The notes under the pieces were generated by a model. That model had not been told where the DNA came from and did not search any database. It worked only from the letters and a program-made list of their open reading frames with translations. DNA of 64,000 bases from Orbilia blumenaviensis (Eukaryota; Ascomycota; Orbiliomycetes; Orbiliales; Orbiliaceae), in assembly GCA_036872755.1 (NCBI GenBank), contig JAVHNS010000001.1:2480001-2544000 (forward strand), read 5' to 3'. The stretch's first letter is position 1. Each line of letters opens with the position of its first letter. The position numbers and the translations under genes are program-made. Below, piece by piece: positions 57,468 through 64,000 of the stretch.

Positions 57468-59669
57468 TTACCGAGTGCCTAGACGCACCTGCCCATCCAC
57501 CATCACTAACCCTACATTGAGTCCCTTCAGATCCTCGACTCCCGCAGTTGGCGCTGCAGATGCTGCATCGCTTCTTCCCGCCCTGACTTGCCGAGCAACC
57601 TCCAACATTCCGTCGGTGAGCGTAGCATCGACCACATGGGCGATTGCCATCCAGGTGTCTCCCAACCTTGAAAATCCAGTCTTATAGGCGAAGAGCCAGA
57701 AAACATAGAGGAATACAGCGACATGGAATGCCACCAGAGCCATAACAATGGTATACCCGACTGGTAGCTCCGTACGCGTTGTTCCGAATGGTCCTCCGGG
57801 GTGTAGTGCTGGCACGTAGGCCAGAGTGTCCACCTCTTTCCAGTTATTGTATTGGGGCAATTGGTCGTAGTATGCCATTCCAGAGAGGGTAAATAGAATC
57901 ATTTGCATAGCATCGGCGACAGTGTCGTTGCCATAAACCAGACGTTCGAATAGGGTTTTAACCCATAATGCTCCCCCAACTTGTGGCCACGCACCGTATT
58001 GAAGATGCCATGCCCAGAATTTGTCATCCAAAATGACGCTATAGTTCCCGTATTGCCAGCCCTGGCCTGGGTGCCACAAATGTACTGTTTCGGTGATGTA
58101 TGGATATTGGGTTTGGTAGATTGAGCCACTGATTAGGTTCGAAACTGGGCCGTCAGTTCCAGGCTCCAGGCTCTCAGGACTGGCCCAAGTGTCTTCTGGA
58201 GGTTCCAGTTTCATAACTCCGCGTTGCTCAAATGTAAGGTTGCTCTTAGACCCTGGGAGTAATTGCTGGTACACACTCTCCCAGTTAAAATTTTTGGCAG
58301 TTTCGTTCCACGAGAGTAAAGGCTCGGTTCTGTTTGTTGTGCTGGAAATCTTGACGTCTCGGATGACTGTATCGAGGGCAGAATAGCAGACAGTGGCACC
58401 GACGATAGACTTTCTCGTCCAAGTCGTGTTTCTACCATCTCCGGGACTGGTGACTTCGAAAGTTGCCCATTCTCCATTACTAAGTGGCAAGTTGGTGTTG
58501 TTAACGGTCATGATAAGATATGCGGCCCCAGAGGTATTCTGTAGAGGCGACACTGGAGGGAATGTCCGAAACTCGCTCACAAGACTACCAGCATAAAGTT
58601 GCTCCATATAAGCCGGTGTTCTCATTTTGACATTGTGAAGTTCACAGATCGCAAATGATTTCGGATTGAGTCTGGAAAACGGACAATCGAAAGGAGTCGG
58701 GCGATCCGATGCATTAAACCGAGGCGTGTTCAAAGAGGACTCTACGGTGCCTTTGAGGACGGGCTGGAATATAGTGTCCCACTCCCCATCATGGCTGAGC
58801 GTGTACATAATGAGGTCGTCCAAAACGGGGCGCTGGCAAGTAACTCGAGTGTCCATTAAAACCGCTTTACCGTCATAGCTACGGAGTGTCTGGCGAGACT
58901 CTGCCGTAGGATAAGGAAGGAACGCGCGAACATTCATACCCGTGTCCGCTACACCTTCCTGCTCGAGCGGCGGGCCGGTGAGTTCTGCAAACGCAGGCCA
59001 GAAATTTGGTTTATTCCCTCCCCACATAACTTCGGATGATGTTGGAGCCCATCTGAAGCCAACTCCATCGAATCGCCAGTCGATTGACAAATTCGCGTGG
59101 ACAGGGTTTCCCGGGATCATGTCGACGTATAGATCTGAGAGCAAGACAGTCGACGTAAATTGCACCAAGGTAGAAGTGCCCAGAAGCGCAAGTATAGGAA
59201 GAACTGTTCTGATGACAACTCCAGGAGGGCCGAACCGAGATAGGGGCCAGCAGACATCAAGTAATGTTGGGATAAGCTGGCCGCCATTGACTCTCATAAG
59301 AGAGACATTAGCGGTATTCGCGAGAGGAACATCATATCCCTCGAGAGCCACAGCAGCCAACATTGCAAGGCCAAGGGCAGCTTGCATCGCAATAGCCCAT
59401 CGCAACGCCGTGGAGGTTAACGATACCGCTCGCGTAGCCCATTCATTTAGCATGATCATGTGCCATATATCATTGTTAGCATTGCTGTACCATAAGAAAC
59501 TGAGGAAGCCGACAGAGGCTAGGACGATCAAAAAGCTGAGGCCCAGTACAGCCAGCGAGAGATAACCAACTCGCATCCATACCGTGTGAGATTCTTCAGA
59601 GGTGTGTGGTGGTCCGGGTTCTGCTGCGACTTCGGTCGGTGCTTCTGTAGCCGCACGCTTCTCGTCCAT
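57468..59669 (-). CDS. Multi-TM fungal protein with large glycosylated ectodomain, function unknown
   Basis: Intronless, 733 residues. Hydrophobic segments lie at about 31-60 ('VGYLSLAVLGLSFLIVLAS'), 85-107 ('WAIAMQAALGLAMLAAVAL'), 150-175 ('VLPILALLGTSTLVQFTS') and 655-682 ('YTIVMALVAFHVAVFLYVFW'). Between the third and fourth lies a ~475-residue polar domain with many N-glycosylation sequons (NLS, NAS, NTS, NRT, NET, NLT, NYS, NDT), several Cys, and Trp-rich stretches, so it probably faces the outside or the ER lumen. The cytosolic tail is Ala-rich and ends 'GLVMVDGQVRLGTR'. The layout (three N-terminal TM helices, ectodomain, one C-terminal TM helix) recurs in large fungal families of uncharacterised membrane proteins. 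I cannot assign a function. The start ATG at 59669 is followed by an acidic cytosolic leader. Confidence 0.85.
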   Translation of the reverse strand: MDEKRAATEAPTEVAAEPGPPHTSEESHTVWMRVGYLSLAVLGLSFLIVLASVGFLSFLWYSNANNDIWHMIMLNEWATRAVSLTSTALRWAIAMQAALGLAMLAAVALEGYDVPLANTANVSLMRVNGGQLIPTLLDVCWPLSRFGPPGVVIRTVLPILALLGTSTLVQFTSTVLLSDLYVDMIPGNPVHANLSIDWRFDGVGFRWAPTSSEVMWGGNKPNFWPAFAELTGPPLEQEGVADTGMNVRAFLPYPTAESRQTLRSYDGKAVLMDTRVTCQRPVLDDLIMYTLSHDGEWDTIFQPVLKGTVESSLNTPRFNASDRPTPFDCPFSRLNPKSFAICELHNVKMRTPAYMEQLYAGSLVSEFRTFPPVSPLQNTSGAAYLIMTVNNTNLPLSNGEWATFEVTSPGDGRNTTWTRKSIVGATVCYSALDTVIRDVKISSTTNRTEPLLSWNETAKNFNWESVYQQLLPGSKSNLTFEQRGVMKLEPPEDTWASPESLEPGTDGPVSNLISGSIYQTQYPYITETVHLWHPGQGWQYGNYSVILDDKFWAWHLQYGAWPQVGGALWVKTLFERLVYGNDTVADAMQMILFTLSGMAYYDQLPQYNNWKEVDTLAYVPALHPGGPFGTTRTELPVGYTIVMALVAFHVAVFLYVFWLFAYKTGFSRLGDTWMAIAHVVDATLTDGMLEVARQVRAGRSDAASAAPTAGVEDLKGLNVGLVMVDGQVRLGTR

Positions 59670-62146
59670 TTTGGATGGTTGGCTATTCTCTAGAGCGCTT
59701 CTCTACATAAAAACAAGATCTCGAACTCGAAGTTCAGAGGGATTAAAGAAGAACCAGGGCCCTGGGATTTCAAGGCTCCAAATTATATGATTGTACTGAA
59801 ATCTGGTGCACTTCCAAGTATCCATCACGGGGGAGCATCAATCATAGTGTATATTTATAAATATTTGATCTAATGGAAAGAGTGGGTACATATCGGGGCA
59901 CCTATCAGACTTGCTGTATCACACTATTGACTCTAATATACCCCCCTATATACCCCCCTCGGGCCTCGTCTCGTCTCGATCTCTAAATTACCATAGGGAT
60001 TCGGGATATCTGCCCCTCTGTACCTCTATCTCAATGCACTATGCATACCCGAAAAAGCATAAAGATTAAGCAAAATCGTTGCCTCACAAAATAGAGGACT
60101 CCTAAATTATAAAATGTGATTGTACAATTGTTTAGATGCAGGGAGGGCATGACTTTTTGATTGGCTCGCCATATTATTGGTTCTTCCGTATCGTGTCATA
60201 CTTCGTGCAAAGCGTCTGACAGCACATTCGTGGATTTCACAGTGAGGACTCGAGAGCTGGATTTCCGCACCGAGTCAGCTTGGAGCGAGTGGCTTGCATT
60301 TGACAAGCCTATACTCTTCCTAGCTGAACTCTGGACACGAGACTTTGGAGCATGAATTGACCCTGACCTTTAGGCTTTGCAGGGATAGTAGCTTATAATC
60401 TTGTACCTGTGGGCTATATTTCTATATCGCCATACCGCGACTAAACTAAGGTTTTGACTAATAGTCCATTCTTCTAGCTACAGGTAGTGCACTATAGGCC
60501 GAGACTGGAGGAGGATTGACCCAATAATCATCTTCAAATACAACACTTGTAGTTGTTGTGTGGGACCTTCGACTGATGAGACAATTGTAATCCGCAAGTT
60601 ATTTCCACACTTGGGCACTTCCTAGAGAAAATTTCTCCCACGAGCTACCCGATCCCAAGGCGGGATTCTCTGACTTCTGAGAATGTGGAGCTGCAGTGGT
60701 GACCTTCCGTGGTTCGCCGTCCGTTTTGCCGGGTCCAGCGGGGGTTGAGCCGCATAAAAAAAGCATCCGCGTCGCGAAGGCGGATTTGCGATTGGTCCGG
60801 ATTTCGAATGTCGAAAGTTCCTGATTGAAAACGTTTATATCCGTAGCGGCGATCCCTTTACGGTTACAAAGTTATGTGACTGGCTAACCTCTGGACCCTT
60901 GAACGGGCCTGAGAGATAAGCCGGGCACACCGGCCTCGTTGCAAAGGACCCTTAATTGTCTCGCTAATCCCTGGTAACTATCAGGCGTGCATGCTCCTAG
61001 AGCCATCTAAGAGCCCAGTACGCGCTCTAGTTATTTCCATTATCTAAAAGCTTATCTACTTAGTCAGCTTATTTTCGCACTTAACTTTTTATGAATGCAG
61101 AGGATATAGCGGGATAGGCTTGGCTTGCGCTGCAGCGCCGCTGGAGGAAGAGGGATGTGACATTTGAAATTGTGGGCGCATTAGGTAGGGGCTTCGCATA
61201 TGATCAAGGAGTATATCGATAGATACTAATCCTCAGGTCAGCCGAACGTCGGAGTCAAGTCGTGACGATCCTACATAAGCAGTCTATGGTTGCGGAACTT
61301 TTGTCCGTCTATATGCAATCATGCCACCAAGGTTTTTTGAATACTCCACACTTCCGTTAGCCGGATTTTGCTACCCCGCAGTCTCCCTCTATTTTTTTTA
61401 TTTTATTCTTTTGAATGTCGCAATCTAAAATTATCCAGTTAAGAGAGATATTTGGACATTATAGACCTCAAGGAAAAGGTTTGAACTAGTGGCACCTGTG
61501 TATCCTGTTTGGGATACTGAGTCCTGGCTATTAGCATGGGTCTCTGTAAAGGGTGCATCCAGATTCAAGGTTACCTCTGGTGTGTAGAGCGCGTGGTTTT
61601 CTCGGGTCTAGGGTCAGTTAAAGTCGTGTATCACGAAGAATAAGTTCTTTTCCATGGATTCAAGTTCACGTTTAAGTCTCGTGCAGCATCTCGGGCGTGG
61701 GAAGCTCTGAATAAAACTGTAACTTTTACCAGGCCCGTATCGACACTTGTGTTCTACTAGTATTGTATCTAGTGATGTATCGGTATACGCATACAACAAA
61801 AAAAAAAAAAAAAAAAAGTACCAAAAAGCTCGACGGTAACTTTTTTAATATTTGCTGCCTATTCGCTTGATCTTAGGGACTTGGATCTAAAGGTGCACAC
61901 CCAGACGCGCACCTGGATGCATATAGCGTCGAAGGCTCATGAGCATAAATTTCAGTAGTTTAACGAAGTTAATTAGTTAGCAAACCCGTTTGCAAATCAC
62001 TACCTAGTCAGTTTATACTGGTCTAACGGTGTGTTCTGCTCCATTGAGGCTGGTTTGCGAGACCGGTTTATACGCTATTTTACGCTACGTACGAAACTTG
62101 TTAGTTTTGTGAATTATCGCAGCGCACAGCTGGTAGCTACACGCCA

Positions 62147-62375
62147 GTATGGTGGCCAAAATGTGTCAAAACGACCTATAATACGAAACCGCGCGAAATA
62201 TATGTTATAACTTCGCAAAATATATATTACCATTTAAGCGAGGCATAAGTGTGTTAATTTTACATAGTGATGCTCAAGTATCAGCCTGCCATTGGCCTGC
62301 CACTAGTCTACTAGCCTACCCACCCGCCTAATCAGAAGTTAGAGAAAAGTCAAACAGTCAAATAGCGAAAGCTTA
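62147..62375 (+). repeat. Left arm of a long foldback inverted repeat
   Basis: The outer 28 bases (62147-62174) match the reverse complement of 62644-62671 at 27 of 28 positions. A second block around 62232-62290 (TTTAAGCGAGGCATAAGTGT...) matches the reverse complement of about 62558-62616 with few differences. Further in, both arms carry degenerate AGCCTGCC-type units, then a similar CAGA...GTCAAACAG tail near 62332-62375. Confidence 0.85.
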
Positions 62376-62474
62376 GCTGCAGGCTACTTCTTTTATCAAC
62401 AAATATAATTATAGCTAATGATACGTGCATTTTAAATAGCCGAAGTATATGAAATAATTATAAATTAGTACACT

Positions 62475-62671
62475 GGCTGTTTGGCTGTCTGGTTTTCCTC
62501 CAGCCTCTGACTTAGCAGGTAGGCAGGCTGGTGGCAGGCTAATGGTAGGCTGATAGCAGGCTGGTAGTTGAGCATAACTATGTAAAATTAACACACTTAT
62601 GTCTCGCTTAAATTGTAATATATAATATATATATATATATATATCGTTTTGACACATTTTGGCCGCCATAC
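62475..62671 (-). repeat. Right arm of the foldback inverted repeat
   Basis: Pairs with 62147-62375, leaving a loop of about 100 bases. Part of the arm has been replaced by or expanded into a (TA)n tract (about 62620-62644), where the left arm instead has a GCGCGAAATATAT-like stretch. Confidence 0.85.
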
Positions 62672-63645
62672 ATCTGCACAGATACACCGCTAACTTGACA
62701 AGAGCGAGGCAAAATATACACATACAACACAAAACTCTATGATCCAGTTTGTGTTACATACGCAGCTGGCAGTCTCGTAACCAGCATCCCGGACCGGTAG
62801 GGGATCAGTATCCACGAGCATTTAAGCTAATTAAGGTAGTATACACGTGACTATGTGGTTTTAAGGTAATTCATGAAAATGGTGTTGCTATGCCATTTTT
62901 CAACTCGTGGGTGGCATCTTACAGGATCACTACTTTACTTCGGAAATCGGGTGAGAATATGGTTGTCATGGGAGAATTCAATTAAGGTTAACATACCAGT
63001 ATTCTCACCATGAATTACAACATGCATATGTAATTTTCAACACCCCAATAGATGGCTGAAAATACGGCACCCAAGAATTTGAGTTTAGATATATTCTGAG
63101 CCTTGTGGTAAGATATATATATATACCATAGATGGGGCTTCAGTTTGAGGAGCCAGCGGCTCGGGTGCCGGCATTAGTAGAAATTTACTGATTTGAGGGC
63201 CCTAGGAACCGGCCCATTTTTTTCTTATTGGGATTTCGGATTATCTAGCAATATGCCATTGCCTTGGGGGCCGAGTATCATTGGGGCGTATAGCCATGAA
63301 ATTGCTCTTAAAAATGAAACTTTCACTTAGCTTATCGGAATTCCAATCGGCGAAACTAGATATACTGTATAGCTTTAGTAATACGCATAAATTTACTGTG
63401 TTCTTCTGGAAGACGAGGGTACTACTCTACGGCGAGACGAGCCTATGAGACATCCCAATTGACAATTACAAATGCATTAAGTATCTGTAGTTTTGTTATA
63501 ATTGGCATTATGGAAGAGGATAACTTTCAAAAAAACATCATCCGTCTTCATTCTGGCTTGTTCGCAGCCGGTTGAACTAATTTACTAGTTCATTTTACCT
63601 ATCGCTTTTATCAGAAATACCCCTTCCCGCTCGGATAAATTAAAA

Positions 63646-64000
63646 ATGGGGCTTGGTGGTCTCGAAAAGTTTCACCCAAATGCCGGTCTACGGCAGTATG
63701 CTCGCTCCAAAACCTTCGCTGGTACATCTAAGCCGCATAGTCTCTACATATGTGGATTTCGCCGCAAGAATTTCTATAAATTAATGGCACTTTTGTTTTT
63801 GATCGTATTAGCTATCGCTTTGGCAATCGGAATCAGCGTTTCGAAGCGAGTTAAACGTATACGTGAGCAAAGGAATGGAGTCGTTGGCGCCAATGGATCC
63901 AGACCGGGCATCACTCTTCCTGGGGGGAGGCTGTTTATTCCAACTACAACTCGTACCATTACAGATGTCACTCGGGTCGGTGATCAAGTTTTCACCATAC
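63646..64000 (+). CDS. Single-pass membrane protein, 5' part, cut by the window edge
   Basis: An open frame from ATG 63646 to the window end, at least 118 residues. Residues 1-46 are polar and basic, ending 'CGFRRKNFYKL'. One membrane helix follows at about 47-66 ('MALLFLIVLAIALAIGISVS'), then a basic stretch 'KRVKRIREQRN' and a Gly/Thr-rich segment. This N-terminal layout (Arg/Lys-rich juxtamembrane motif, one strong TM helix, Thr-rich exterior) is common in fungal cell-surface proteins such as WSC- or lectin-like sensors, but the informative domain lies outside the window. An internal ATG at 63784 begins right at the helix. I chose the upstream one because the frame is open and the juxtamembrane CGFRRKNFY motif is family-like. 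A downstream intron is possible. Confidence 0.6.
   Translation, partial: MGLGGLEKFHPNAGLRQYARSKTFAGTSKPHSLYICGFRRKNFYKLMALLFLIVLAIALAIGISVSKRVKRIREQRNGVVGANGSRPGITLPGGRLFIPTTTRTITDVTRVGDQVFTI

Larger units (their letters stand above)
59670..63645. other. 4-kb AT-rich region with foldback repeat
   Basis: No recognisable gene. It contains a run of ~19-20 A at 61798-61817, a large inverted repeat at 62147-62671 with a (TA)n tract, and several short palindromes. The last ~300 bases precede the membrane-protein gene at the right edge. Confidence 0.55.

Noticed and set aside
58942..59565. 207-codon plus-strand ORF
   Set aside because: It is antisense to the hydrophobic membrane protein and shows no domain. 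The minus frame is far more protein-like.

Overview
The window is nuclear DNA from a filamentous ascomycete (Pezizomycotina). Coding regions are broken by short spliceosomal introns, mostly 55-165 nt, with GTAAGT/GTATGT-type donors, CTAAC/CTAAT-like branch sequences and CAG/TAG acceptors. Leaders are pyrimidine-rich, and the gene set (Mhr1/mL67, Tea4/Bud14, a Woronin-sorting-complex-like Mpv17/PMP22 protein, a fungal STAND/NLR protein) is typical of that group. I place fourteen protein genes in 64 kb, two of them cut by the window edges. This is sparse for an ascomycete and fits a lineage with an expanded genome, such as Pezizomycetes, but the class cannot be fixed from the sequence alone. No tRNA, rRNA, CRISPR array or intact transposon was recognised.

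Layout. 1-8 kb: a partial PEX11-family peroxin (-), diverging from MHR1/mL67 (+), then the five-exon ribosome-assembly GTPase EFL1 (+). 8-16 kb: an Mpv17/PMP22-family membrane protein (+) and an intronless protein kinase (-), facing each other across 3 kb of homopolymer-rich spacer. 16-29 kb: mostly non-coding, holding one secreted amidase-signature hydrolase (-). 28.8-34 kb: the polarity factor Tea4/Bud14 (+), convergent with an NDUFAF6-like complex I assembly factor (-). 34.7-37.2 kb: a compact NB-ARC (NLR-like) protein (+), divergent from NDUFAF6. 38.9-42.1 kb: a Dcn1-type cullin neddylation factor with a long Pro/Gly/Arg-rich N-terminus, and a small two-TM protein resembling PIG-Y, preceded by an overlapping uORF. 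46-49.5 kb: a 1106-residue coiled-coil protein. 54-59.7 kb: a tandem PH-domain (Opy1-like) protein (-) and a 733-residue multi-TM fungal protein (-). 59.7-64 kb: AT-rich spacer with a 525-bp foldback inverted repeat, then the 5' end of a single-pass membrane protein (+) running off the edge.

Most genes are unrelated housekeeping functions (peroxisome division, mitochondrial ribosome and complex I, 60S maturation, cell polarity, neddylation, GPI synthesis) with no sign of a metabolic cluster. The accessory-looking items are the secreted amidase, the NLR-like gene with its Asn/Gln-rich N-terminus and oversized intron, the large membrane protein and the foldback element. I saw no clear new multi-gene system. 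The best leads are the NLR-like gene, the foldback repeat, and the uORF whose stop codon overlaps a start codon.
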